Positions 50,878 through 59,477 of a stretch of DNA of 64,000 bases are shown in pieces. The translations under genes were made by a program, and so were the position numbers. The notes beneath the pieces were generated by a model. That model was not told the DNA's origin. It worked only from the letters and a program-made list of their open reading frames with translations, and did not search any database. Origin of the DNA: Paracraurococcus sp042666655 (GTDB taxonomy: Bacteria > Pseudomonadota > Alphaproteobacteria > Acetobacterales > Acetobacteraceae); contig NZ_JBHTDE010000001.1 of assembly GCF_042666655.1 (NCBI RefSeq), positions 806,001 to 870,000 on the forward strand, in the 5' to 3' direction. How positions within the stretch are numbered: position 1 is the stretch's first letter; every line of letters starts with the position of its first letter.

Positions 50878-52113
50878 TCAGGCGCCCATCAGCGCCAGGC
50901 CCTCGGCGACCGAGACGAATTCGCCGCCGCCCGCGATCCGCGCCGCGCCGAAGCGCTGCTCGAAGATCCGCCGCACGGCCGGCACCAGGGATGTGCCGCC
51001 GGTGAGGAAGACCCGGTCCACCGCGCCGGCGGCGATCCCGGCATCGGCCAGCGCCGCATCCACCGCCGCGCCCATCCGCGCCAGGTCGGGGGCGATCCAG
51101 GCCTCGAAATCGGCGCGGGCGATCGGGGCTTCCACCCGGAAGCCTTCGTGCCGGAACGACAGCACGGCGCTTTCCGCCCGCGACAGCGCCGCCTTCACGC
51201 CGGAGACGGCGCGATACAGCGCATAGCCCGCCTCCTCCTCCACCAGCATCACCAGGTGGCGCAGGCGGTCGGGGTGCTCGGCGGTGCGGGTCACCTCGGC
51301 GATGTCGGCCATGACCTTGGGCGCCCGCATCAGGGAAAGCTGGTGCCAGCGGGCGAAGGCGAGGTACCACCCCGCCGGGATCGGCATCGGCTTGCCCCAG
51401 ACCGTGTACTGGTCGCCCTTGCCCAGCAGCGGCGAGACCACCCGGTCGATGATCCGGTAGTCCAGGGCATCGCCGGCGATGCCGACGCCGGCGTGGCCGA
51501 GCGGGGTGACGCGGCGCGGCGGGCCTGGCTCGAACCGCAGGACGGAGAAGTCGCTGGTGCCGCCGCCGAGGTCGCCGACCAGGACCGTCGCCGGCCCGTC
51601 GAGGCTGGCGGCGAAGCGATGGCCGGCCGCGGCAGGTTCCAGCGCCACCTGCACGTCGGCGAGGCCCGCGGCGGCGAAGGCGGCGCGCAGGCGCCCCTCG
51701 CCGAAGGCATCGTCCGCGGTTTCCCCGGCGAAGCGGACCGGGCGGCCGACGACGATGCGGGCGCCGGCGAGCTCCGCCACGAAGGGCGCCAGCAGGTCGC
51801 CGAGGAAGGTGGCCACCAGCGCCTCCAGCGTCCAGGCGCGGCCATGGATGCGGGTCTCGCGGAAGCTGCGCTGCGCCAGATACGATTTCATCGACATGAT
51901 GAGGCGGGAGGCGAGCGGGTCTTCCAAATAGGCCTCAATCGCCGCCGGGCCGGCGGCATGGCGGGTGCCGGCGGAGCCGGCCTGCCAGAGGCAGAGGACG
52001 GAGCGGAAGACCTCGCCGGCGGCATGGCTGAGGGAGACGGTGCTGCCGTCCGGGCGCAGGGCGGCGACGACGCTGTTGGTGGTGCCGAAGTCGATTCCGA
52101 TGGTCGGGCGCAT
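50878..52113 (-). CDS. Hsp70-family protein, YegD-like
   Basis: A 411-residue protein with only the actin-like ATPase domain of Hsp70. TIGIDFGTTNSVVAALRPDG is phosphate-1, VLVGDLGGGTSDFSVLRF phosphate-2, and VFLTGGTSLVPAVRRIFEQRF the adenosine motif. No substrate-binding domain is present, as in E. coli YegD. ATG 52113 begins the domain. The chaperone or other ATPase role of such proteins is poorly known. Confidence 0.9.
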   Translation of the reverse strand: MRPTIGIDFGTTNSVVAALRPDGSTVSLSHAAGEVFRSVLCLWQAGSAGTRHAAGPAAIEAYLEDPLASRLIMSMKSYLAQRSFRETRIHGRAWTLEALVATFLGDLLAPFVAELAGARIVVGRPVRFAGETADDAFGEGRLRAAFAAAGLADVQVALEPAAAGHRFAASLDGPATVLVGDLGGGTSDFSVLRFEPGPPRRVTPLGHAGVGIAGDALDYRIIDRVVSPLLGKGDQYTVWGKPMPIPAGWYLAFARWHQLSLMRAPKVMADIAEVTRTAEHPDRLRHLVMLVEEEAGYALYRAVSGVKAALSRAESAVLSFRHEGFRVEAPIARADFEAWIAPDLARMGAAVDAALADAGIAAGAVDRVFLTGGTSLVPAVRRIFEQRFGAARIAGGGEFVSVAEGLALMGA

Positions 52114-52615
52114 GGGGCGGGGGTGGAGCAGGTGGGGAGAGGGGTGTCTAGGGGGAAGGCGCGGACTAACCCTCGACGTCTCTTCCGACATCCATTCAGC
52201 GCGACCGAATGCCGGGCCTTGGCCGATGGAGAACCGCTGGCTTTGGAATGGTCAGGCACGGTGCGCCGACGCCGCAAGGCAGGCAGCACCTTTTGACCAG
52301 GGCGATGTAAAAACGACCTGACGCGACGGCAACCGGCAACTCCCCCGGATCGCTCCATGCCGGCCTGCCGGATGTTGCGCGGGGACCAGCGCTCCCAGCG
52401 CGTCCTGCAGGCTCGGTCATCGCCCGCTGCGGGACCGCGACCGGCGGCCGGCTGCGCAGCCCGCATCATGGGGTGGCCATGCTCCAGCCGAGTTCGCGCA
52501 ACACCATCCAATTGGCTTCCTTCACACGCACTTTTGTGTGCGAGGACGAGTTTGCAGTGGCATTTCAGGTTGTAACTATACCTTATCCGCCAGGGGCTTG
52601 CCGGGGGATCTTGCC
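52114..52615. other. Non-coding divergent region upstream of the YegD-like gene and its neighbour
   Basis: About 500 bases hold no recognisable gene. The right end (about 52500-52600) is AT-richer than its surroundings and contains TTGCAG at 52551 followed 17 bases later by ACTATA, a weak candidate promoter for the gene at 52616. A small hairpin CGCAC-TTTTGT-GTGCG lies near 52530. Nothing else stands out. Confidence 0.4.
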
Positions 52616-53698
52616 ATGTCGACGCATCTGGCGGGGCAAATTGCTGCGCCGCTCAACCTGGCGATGAAAGACGCCGATCGCGGCGTGCAGCGGCTACCGG
52701 AAGGTTGGTGGGTCGGCTGGGACTGTGACATCGGCGGCTTCCCCGGCCACCCCGTGCGCGTGCCGCTGGTCGTGCTGCATCCCGCCTTCGGCATTGCCCT
52801 CCTCGGATCGGAGAAAGACGTCGACAACGCTCACCAGGTCCTCGGCCGACGGCTGGCCGAGGCGCGGTTCGGCGCCATATTCGCCGGGCACCTCCCGGTC
52901 CTGGCCGGCACGATCGGGTCGCCGGAGCTGCCGCGGCTGGTTCCGATCCTCATGGATGCCTTTGGCCGGGTGCAGCCGCTCAACCTTGCCGGTGGCGACG
53001 CCTGGGTCGCCACGGTCGCGCGGCTGGTCGTGCCGTTCGACAGGTGCTGGACGGACAACCTCGAGGGGCTGCCGCCAGCCGGCAGCCCGGGGCGGATCGC
53101 GCCGGCCGAGGCGCAGTTCTCCGCATCGTATTGTGGCCCGGCGGCGGTGATGCCGCTGCGTCGTGTGGTGGCGCCACAGCCCGAGGTGGCGGCACCCGAG
53201 CAGACGCTGCCACTGCCCGATCCGAACTCCTTCGAGCGCCGCCGCTGGCCCTGGGCGCTCTGCGTGGTGGCTTCGGCAATCGCCATGGTGCTGTCGCTGG
53301 AACTTTCCTATCCGGACGAGGCTCCGGCCCCCGATGCGGCATCCGCCAGCCTCGGCGCCGCGGCGATCCCGCCGGCTCCCGTCGCGGCGAGGTTGCCCGT
53401 GCCGGACAGCGACGGAGCCGTGGCCTCGATCGCCGATGCCACGCGCCCGCTGGCAATTCCGGTGCCGGTCGAAGCCGCTTCCGCCGCCGTGGTGCCGCGG
53501 CCGGTGGTCCTGCCGGCCGCGTCGTCGCGGACCAGCGTGGCTCCGCCGCGCACCGCCAGGGTGCCGCGCCCGGAGGCAGCCAGGCATGCCCAGGTGCAAG
53601 CCGCCAAGGCGAAGGCCATGCCTGTGGTGAAGCCCGTCTCCACCAGCCGCCGAGAGGCGGCCAAGCGGGGTCAGGCGAACGGTCGATTGCGCGGCTGA
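52616..53698 (+). CDS. Membrane-anchored protein, paralogue of the SH3-domain protein
   Basis: A 360-residue protein. Residues about 20-150 share the uncharacterised N-terminal domain of the protein at 32955-34073: VPLVVLHPAFGIALLGS, ARFGAIFAGHLPVLAGTI, VQPLNLAGGDAWVATVARLV. A single membrane helix follows near residue 225 (WPWALCVVASAIAMVLSLEL). The remaining 130 residues are Ala/Pro/Val-rich and end in a basic stretch (RREAAKRGQANGRLRG) instead of an SH3 domain. ATG 52616 has GGGGGA eight bases upstream. Function unknown. Confidence 0.7.
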   Translation: MSTHLAGQIAAPLNLAMKDADRGVQRLPEGWWVGWDCDIGGFPGHPVRVPLVVLHPAFGIALLGSEKDVDNAHQVLGRRLAEARFGAIFAGHLPVLAGTIGSPELPRLVPILMDAFGRVQPLNLAGGDAWVATVARLVVPFDRCWTDNLEGLPPAGSPGRIAPAEAQFSASYCGPAAVMPLRRVVAPQPEVAAPEQTLPLPDPNSFERRRWPWALCVVASAIAMVLSLELSYPDEAPAPDAASASLGAAAIPPAPVAARLPVPDSDGAVASIADATRPLAIPVPVEAASAAVVPRPVVLPAASSRTSVAPPRTARVPRPEAARHAQVQAAKAKAMPVVKPVSTSRREAAKRGQANGRLRG

Positions 53699-53959
53699 GT
53701 TCCGACGGACGCGGACGGGCTGATGGCCGACATCTTGGGCGGCCCCGCAGCGCGGACCGGCGCCCGACGGGTCGCCGTCTGCTTCGCGCCCGTCTCGGTC
53801 AGCAGGGCCGAGGGGACCGATGTCCGCTCCTGGGCAAATGCGCAGCGACCTTCAAGGTCCGGCGTCGGCGCGGAGCGGATCGCCATGTCTGCTCCGGCTC
53901 GACCCGCTTCCTGCCCATAGCCGACCTCGCTGACCTTCGTCCCTGCCTTGCCCCAACGT
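53699..53959. other. Gap without recognisable gene
   Basis: GC-rich sequence between the membrane protein and the decayed nucleoside deoxyribosyltransferase. Short open frames are present on both strands but none has a plausible start, composition or motif. Confidence 0.5.
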
Positions 53960-54470
53960 CCCCGCCACCGCCTTCATGCACCGCTCGGGCATCTCCCACG
54001 CCGCAAACCCCCGCTCCACCCCATCCTCCGGCACCACCATCCCCACCCCGCCGGCCCGGAGCACCGCCCCCGGGATCACCAGGTTGCTGCGGCGGCCCGA
54101 ACCCGCCCGCCGTCAGCCCCGGTCGGGTCCGGCACCGCCGCGACCTGCCGCGCGCTCCGCTCGGCAAACGGCACCACGCTGCTGGAACACCCCAAAGGCC
54201 AGCTTTCCCGCATCGGCCGAGCCGCGGCGGAACGGCGTCAGCTTGGCGATGATCAGGTCGCAGGCCCGCATCATCGCCAGTCCTTGGCGAAGGTCACCCG
54301 CCAGGCCTCCGCCTCCGGCATCGCCGCCAGCGAGGCCATATCCTCATTCAACGGCGGCCGCCCCTCGATCCCAGGGCGGGGGCAGATCGCCACCTTGCGC
54401 GCGGCCTGCGCGGCGGCGTCGGCCAGGAAGACATCGGGGCCGGCTCCGCGGGTGAGGGGCCGCGCAGCAT
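53960..54470 (-). pseudogene. Decayed nucleoside 2-deoxyribosyltransferase
   Basis: Three segments in different minus-strand frames line up in order with this enzyme family. From about 54450 to 54275: AGPDVFLADAAAQAARKVAI, then PLNEDMASLAAMPEAEAWRV, ending at a TGA. From about 54270 to 54200: ACDLIIAKLTPFRRGSADAG, the substrate and catalytic loop (compare NLTPFRGPSADVG). From about 54095 to 53960: NLVIPGAVLRAGGVGMVVPE, then ERGFAAWEMPERC, the C-terminal part. At least two frameshifts or deletions separate them. The intact enzyme exchanges bases between deoxynucleosides. The degradation looks fairly recent because each segment is still readable. Confidence 0.7.
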
Positions 54471-54515
54471 GCCGGCGCGGCGGGACGCGGAAAGCGCCGC
54501 GCGCTATCCTGCCGC

Positions 54516-55001
54516 ATGGCCCGCCTGCTGATCGTCTTCCATTCCCGCACCGGCGCCGCTCGGCAGATGGCCGAGGCCGCCGCCCGCGCCGCCGCCGCCG
54601 AGGCCGAGTGCCGCATGCTGCCCGCCGAGGCCGCCGGGCCGGCCGACCTGCTGGCCGCCGACGGCTACCTCTTCGCCGGGCCCGAAAACCTGGCGGCGCT
54701 CTCCGGCCCGATGAAGGACTTCTTCGACCGCTGCTACTACCCGGTGCTGGAGAGGCTGAACGGCCGCCCCTACGCCCTGCTCATCGCCGCCGGCTCCGAC
54801 GGCACCGGCGCCGCGCGCCAGGCTGCCCGCATCGCCACCGGCTGGCGCCTGCGCCCGGTGGCCGAGCCGCTGATCGTCTGCACCCGGGCGCAGACGCCGG
54901 AGGCGATCCTGGCCCCGAAGCACCTGGCCGAGGCCGACCTGCGCCGCTGCGAGGAATTGGGCGCGGCCCTCGGCGCCGGCCTGGCGCTCGGCATCTTCTG
55001 A
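54516..55001 (+). CDS. Flavodoxin-like NAD(P)H-dependent oxidoreductase
   Basis: A 161-residue flavodoxin-fold protein. The FMN phosphate loop is VFHSRTGAARQMAEAAARAA near the N-terminus, and YLFAGPENLAALSGPMKDFFDRCYY contains the second FMN-contact loop. It is probably an FMN-dependent electron carrier or quinone reductase in the cytoplasm. It stands alone, with the pseudogene on the opposite strand upstream. Confidence 0.82.
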   Translation: MARLLIVFHSRTGAARQMAEAAARAAAAEAECRMLPAEAAGPADLLAADGYLFAGPENLAALSGPMKDFFDRCYYPVLERLNGRPYALLIAAGSDGTGAARQAARIATGWRLRPVAEPLIVCTRAQTPEAILAPKHLAEADLRRCEELGAALGAGLALGIF

Positions 55002-55315
55002 AGCCGCGCTCGGCGGTTTTCGTTGCGCCCGGCGCCGGAATCTGCGATGGGAATATCATCAGCGGCCGCATCGCGTCCGGGGTGCGGCAGCGGGGCGGGC
55101 TTCAGGCGCTCAATGCCTCAAATCCTGAAGCGTGGTCCGCGCAAACCCGCGGATTTCGGGCGCCGCCGCCGATCGGCGCCGCTGCGGCCTCAACTCCTTT
55201 GAGCCGGATTTCAGGCTTTTGCCGCCTCAAATCCGCATGGCCCCGCCGCCACGGGCGGCTGTTCCGGCAGGCCGATCCGGTGGAAGCTGCACCGAACGGG
55301 AGGAAGGAACACGTC
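55002..55315. repeat. Gap with repeated GCCTCAA-TCC motif and short inverted repeats
   Basis: The motif GCCTCAAnTCC occurs at 55115-55125, 55187-55197 and 55224-55234. Complementary GGATTT or TTCAGG blocks (for example TTCAGG/CCTGAA around 55101-55128 and GGATTT/AAATCC around 55206-55234) would let each copy close a hairpin. No protein is encoded convincingly. A regulatory leader for the following SDR gene is possible. Confidence 0.5.
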
Positions 55316-56089
55316 ATGGCGGATGCAGGCAGCCCGGTCACCCTGGTGACCGGCGGGGCGGAGGGGATCGGCTGGGCGATCGCGCAGCGCTTCGCCGCCG
55401 GCGGCCACCGCCTGGTCATCGCCGACCTGCGGCCGGACGCGGCCGAGGCCCGCGCCCGCACCCTGGGGGAGGGGCACCTGGCGCTCGGCTGCGACGTGGC
55501 CGCGGAGCCCGCAGTGGTGGCGATGGTGGGCGCGGCGCTGGCGCGCATGGGCCGGCTCGACGTGCTGGTGAACAATGCCGGCATCGCCGACACCTTCCTG
55601 CCGACGGTGGAGCAGGGAGCGAACCTTTTCATGCGCCAGCTCGACATCCACCTGAAGGGCACCTTCGTGGCGAGCCGCGAGGCGGCGAAGGCGATGCTGG
55701 CAGCGGGTGGCGGCGCCATCGTCAATCTGGCCTCGATCGCCGGGCTCACCGGCCTGCCGCGGCGCAACGGCTATGCCGCGGCCAAGGCGGGGATCATCGC
55801 GCTGACCCGGACCCTGGCGGCGGAATGGGGCCATGGTGGGGTGCGGGTGAACGCCATCGCCCCCGGCTACGTCCGCACCGCGCTGGTCGAGGCGCTGGAG
55901 CGCGCCGGCAAGATCGACACCGCGGCGATCGCCCGGCGGGCGCCGCTGGGACGGCTGGCGCGGCCGGCGGAGGTGGCGGAGGCGGCCTGGTTCCTGGCCT
56001 CGCCGGCGGCGAGCTACGTCACCGGGGTGACGCTGCCGGTGGATGGCGGGTGGATGGCCTACGGCGCGGCGGGGGACGCGCCCGACTGA
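55316..56089 (+). CDS. Short-chain dehydrogenase/reductase (SDR)
   Basis: A 257-residue classical SDR. VTLVTGGAEGIGWAIAQRFA binds NAD(P), VLVNNAGIADTFLP is the structural NNAG motif, and NLASIAGLTGLPRRNGYAAAKAG holds catalytic Ser and Tyr-x3-Lys. An Asp at the end of beta-2 (VIADLRPDA) points to NAD(H). ATG 55316 has AGGAAGGA upstream. The substrate is unknown; it could be a 3-hydroxyacyl or sugar alcohol. Confidence 0.92.
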   Translation: MADAGSPVTLVTGGAEGIGWAIAQRFAAGGHRLVIADLRPDAAEARARTLGEGHLALGCDVAAEPAVVAMVGAALARMGRLDVLVNNAGIADTFLPTVEQGANLFMRQLDIHLKGTFVASREAAKAMLAAGGGAIVNLASIAGLTGLPRRNGYAAAKAGIIALTRTLAAEWGHGGVRVNAIAPGYVRTALVEALERAGKIDTAAIARRAPLGRLARPAEVAEAAWFLASPAASYVTGVTLPVDGGWMAYGAAGDAPD

Positions 56090-56114
56090 CGCCGCCAACG
56101 CTTCCGGCCGAGGG

Positions 56115-57872
56115 TCAGGCGCCGTCCGCGATGCCGTACTGCACGGCATGCTGGGATGCCTGCGGCGGCAGCTCCAGGCCGCGGCTCACCTTGCCGGGCG
56201 GCAGGGTGAAGCCGACCTGCAGCCCGCCGGCCTGCCAGTCGAATTCGATCGTGCCGCCAAGCTGGCGCTCGACGAGCTGGGTGATGAGCCGGGAGCCGAA
56301 GCTGAAGGTCTGCGGCTCGTCCGCCAGGGTCGGGCCGCCGGACTCGGCCCAGGTGAAACGCAGGCCGTCGCCCGCAGCGGCGAAGCCCCAGACGAGCCGC
56401 ACCCGGCCCTCCGGCCGGGAGAGCGCGCCGTGCTTGGCGGCGTTGGTGGCCAGCTCGTGCAGCAGCATCGCCATGGGCTGGACGGCTTCGGCCACCAGGT
56501 TGGCGGCGGGACCCGCCAGCACGACCCGCTCGGCATAGGGGGCAAGCTCGCCCTCGGCGATCGCCTTCACGTCGCCGCCGCTCCAGGCCGCCTTCGACAG
56601 CAGCGAATGGGCCCGGGCCATCGCCGCGATGCGGCCGACAAGGACCGTGGCGAACTGGTCCGGCGGCACGGCGCGCGGGGCCAGCTGGGCGAGCGACAGC
56701 GCCACCGCGAGCGCATTCTTCGCCCGGTGGTCGACCTCCCGCATCAGCAGGGCCTGGCGTTCGTCGGCCTGCTGCTTGGCCAGGTCCCGCGCCCGCAGGG
56801 CGTCGTCCGCGGCTATGAGGCCGCGCCGCAGCGCCTCGAACTCGGCGACGCCCGAGGCCGGCGGGAAGAGCCGGGGCGTCGTGGCGCCGGTGGTGCCGAG
56901 CGCTTGCACGGCGCGGACCAGGGCGGTCACCGGCTGGATCAGGCGACGCGACAGCCAGACCGCCAGCATGGTCCCCAGCAGGACCAGCAGGCCGCCGCCC
57001 AGTGCCAGCATCTCGAGCGGCCGGCGCCAGCTGGCGACGTAGTTCGACCGCAACTCGACACTGCCGATGACCCAGCCGGGCACGGTGCCGAGGCGGGCGA
57101 AGCCGAGGACTACCGCCTGTCCCGATACCGAGATACCTTCGAGGAAGCCGGCGGCCCGGCCCGCGGTGCTGGTGGTGAACCACTCCGGTGCCTGGCGACC
57201 GACATAGGCCTCGTGCTCGCGGGAACGGGCGACGACGCGCTGGCTGGAATCGACGAGGACGTCGAAGCCCATGCCCCGGGACGACTGCCCTTCCAGCAGC
57301 CGGGCGATGCGTTCCGGCTGCAGGCGCGCCGCCAGGACGAAGCGGACCTGCCCGGCCCGCTCGACCGGGACGGCAACCCCGACCACCGGCCGCTGTGCCA
57401 CCGCGCCGATGACGAGGTCCGTGACCAGCGGCTTGCCGGTTGCCGCCACGGCCCGGAAATCCGCGGCCGAGATCCGGCCGGCCGGTGCGCCCGGCGGCAG
57501 GGCGGTGTTGATGATCTGCCGCAGGCTGCCGCCATCCAGCAGGGTGACCGAGGTCGAGAGCGCGGCGGAGGCGCGGCGGGCTTCCACCTCGAAGGCGTCG
57601 AGATCCGGCACCAGCCCGTCGAGCGCGGAGGAGCCGGCGAGGGTGGCCATGGTGGCCCGATAGGCGCCGATCTCGCGGTCCATGGCGAGGGCGAGCGCCT
57701 GTGCCGTGCTGACCATCCCGGCCTGAAAGGCCTCCTGGTAGGCTGCGACAGCACGCTTGGCCACGGCGGTGCCCACGCCGAAAGCCGGAATGAGCATCGC
57801 CATAGCAAGGGCAATCAGATAAAATTCAAAACGCAATAGTAATTTCTTTGGTTTGGCATTTGCTGAGGGCAT
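56115..57872 (-). CDS. HWE-family sensor histidine kinase
   Basis: A 585-residue membrane kinase. A first helix (residues about 17-38) and a second near 300-320 (MLALGGGLLVLLGTMLAVWL) bracket a periplasmic sensor domain of about 260 residues that resembles a Cache fold. A HAMP-like segment follows. The HWE phosphoacceptor is REVDHRAKNALAVALSLAQL, with ATP-binding LLHELATNAAKHGALSRPEG and a Trp-x-Glu (TWAESGG). No response regulator is nearby. A perfect TATAAT on the minus strand overlaps the ATG at 57872, which is odd and raises doubt whether that is the used start. Confidence 0.9.
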   Translation of the reverse strand: MPSANAKPKKLLLRFEFYLIALAMAMLIPAFGVGTAVAKRAVAAYQEAFQAGMVSTAQALALAMDREIGAYRATMATLAGSSALDGLVPDLDAFEVEARRASAALSTSVTLLDGGSLRQIINTALPPGAPAGRISAADFRAVAATGKPLVTDLVIGAVAQRPVVGVAVPVERAGQVRFVLAARLQPERIARLLEGQSSRGMGFDVLVDSSQRVVARSREHEAYVGRQAPEWFTTSTAGRAAGFLEGISVSGQAVVLGFARLGTVPGWVIGSVELRSNYVASWRRPLEMLALGGGLLVLLGTMLAVWLSRRLIQPVTALVRAVQALGTTGATTPRLFPPASGVAEFEALRRGLIAADDALRARDLAKQQADERQALLMREVDHRAKNALAVALSLAQLAPRAVPPDQFATVLVGRIAAMARAHSLLSKAAWSGGDVKAIAEGELAPYAERVVLAGPAANLVAEAVQPMAMLLHELATNAAKHGALSRPEGRVRLVWGFAAAGDGLRFTWAESGGPTLADEPQTFSFGSRLITQLVERQLGGTIEFDWQAGGLQVGFTLPPGKVSRGLELPPQASQHAVQYGIADGA

Positions 57873-58364
57873 TATATGTAACTGCTGTGGGTCCTTCCGG
57901 CCAAGACGGCAATCAAAAGCAAATCGGGCTGATATTGTACACTCTTCGAAGGTTGCAAAGAATACCAGATAGCCTTGATGAGCTTGTTCTGTTCAGCGGT
58001 GGGTCGGCGGGATGAGGCGCGTATCGCGCCTCGCTGCCCGGCTCCTGGTCGGCCTTGCCCCGCCGGCGCCCAGCCTCCGCGTAGCCACAGCTTTGTCCGA
58101 AGGTGCCATGCGTCTCGACCGGGCACGGCGCGCCGGCAGCGCCCCGCCGATGCCCCAGTCATTGCAGCTTGTGCGCGATTCGACCGTGGGTTTTATCGGC
58201 CGCAGCGCGACATGGCCGATCCACCACGTCCTGTCCCGCCGGGCTGCAGGGGCCTGCCCCGGCGCGTCGTGCACCCATGCGCACCCATTGTCCGGCCCGG
58301 GCGTTGAACCAACCCGCACCCCACGGCATTCTCCCCCCGACGCCGCCAAGGGAGGGACCGCACC
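57873..58364. other. Divergent non-coding region between the kinase and adhC
   Basis: The first 120 bases from the kinase side are AT-rich and probably carry its promoter. A perfect hairpin GAGGCGCG-TAT-CGCGCCTC lies at 58014-58032. The adhC side ends with GGGAGGGA 12 bases ahead of the adhC start. Open frames through the gap show no conserved features. Confidence 0.5.
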
Positions 58365-59477
58365 ATGAAGACACGTGCCGCCGTGGCCTGGGAGGCCAAG
58401 AAGCCCCTCACCATCGAGACCGTGGAACTGGACGGCCCGAAGCCTGGGGAGGTGCTGGTCGAGATCATGGCGACAGGCGTCTGCCACACCGATGCCTACA
58501 CGCTGGACGGCCTGGATTCGGAAGGCCTGTTTCCCGCCATCCTGGGGCATGAGGGCGCCGGGATCGTGCGCGAGATCGGCGCCGGCGTCACCAGCGTGAA
58601 GGTCGGCGACCACGTCATCCCGCTCTACACGCCGGAATGCCGGCAGTGCAAAACCTGCCTCAGCCAGCGCAGCAACCTCTGCACCTCGATCCGCGCGACC
58701 CAGGGCAAGGGGGTGATGCCGGATGGCAGCAGCCGCTTCAAGTGCGAAAAGGCGCAGGTCTTCCACTACATGGGCTGCAGCACCTTCTCGAACTTCATCG
58801 TGCTGCCGGAGATCGCGGTGGCCAAGGTCCGCGAAGACGCGCCCTTCGACAAGATCTGCTACATCGGCTGCGGCGTCACCACCGGCATCGGCGCGGTGAT
58901 CTACACCGCCAAGGTCTGGCCGGGCGCCAACGTGGTGGTCTTCGGCCTGGGCGGCATCGGGCTGAACGTGATCCAGGGCGCCCGCATGGTCGGCGCCGAC
59001 AAGATCATCGGCGTCGACATCAACCTGGCGAAGCAGGAGATGGCCCGCAAGTTCGGCATGACCCACTTCGTCAACCCGACCGAGGTCGGCAACGACAAGG
59101 TGGTGCAGGCGATCGTCGACCTGACCGGCGGCGGCGCCGACTTCTCCTTCGACTGCACCGGCAATGTCAACGTCATGCGCCAGGCGCTCGAATGCTGCCA
59201 CCGCGGCTGGGGCGAGAGCATCATCATCGGCGTGGCGGAAGCCGGGAAGGAAATCGCCACCCGGCCGTTCCAGCTGGTCACCGGCCGCGTGTGGCGCGGC
59301 TCGGCCTTCGGCGGCGCGCGCGGGCGGACCGACGTGCCGCGCATCGTCGACTGGTACATGGAGGGCAAGATCAACATCGACGACCTGATCACCCACACCA
59401 TGCCGCTGGACAAGATCAACGACGCCTTCGACCTGATGCATGCGGGCAAGTCGATCCGCTCCGTGGTGGTGTTCTGA
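58365..59477 (+). CDS. adhC: S-(hydroxymethyl)glutathione dehydrogenase (class III alcohol dehydrogenase)
   Basis: A 370-residue zinc alcohol dehydrogenase. The catalytic zinc ligands lie in GVCHTDAYTLDGLD and GHEGAGIVREIG, the four structural Cys in ECRQCKTCLSQRSNLCTSIR, and FGLGGIGLNVIQGARMVGA binds NAD. The class III features (Arg in the anion pocket, ATQGKGVMPDG) point to oxidation of S-hydroxymethylglutathione, the adduct of formaldehyde with glutathione. The stop overlaps the likely CTG start of the hydrolase that performs the next step. Confidence 0.96.
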   Translation: MKTRAAVAWEAKKPLTIETVELDGPKPGEVLVEIMATGVCHTDAYTLDGLDSEGLFPAILGHEGAGIVREIGAGVTSVKVGDHVIPLYTPECRQCKTCLSQRSNLCTSIRATQGKGVMPDGSSRFKCEKAQVFHYMGCSTFSNFIVLPEIAVAKVREDAPFDKICYIGCGVTTGIGAVIYTAKVWPGANVVVFGLGGIGLNVIQGARMVGADKIIGVDINLAKQEMARKFGMTHFVNPTEVGNDKVVQAIVDLTGGGADFSFDCTGNVNVMRQALECCHRGWGESIIIGVAEAGKEIATRPFQLVTGRVWRGSAFGGARGRTDVPRIVDWYMEGKINIDDLITHTMPLDKINDAFDLMHAGKSIRSVVVF

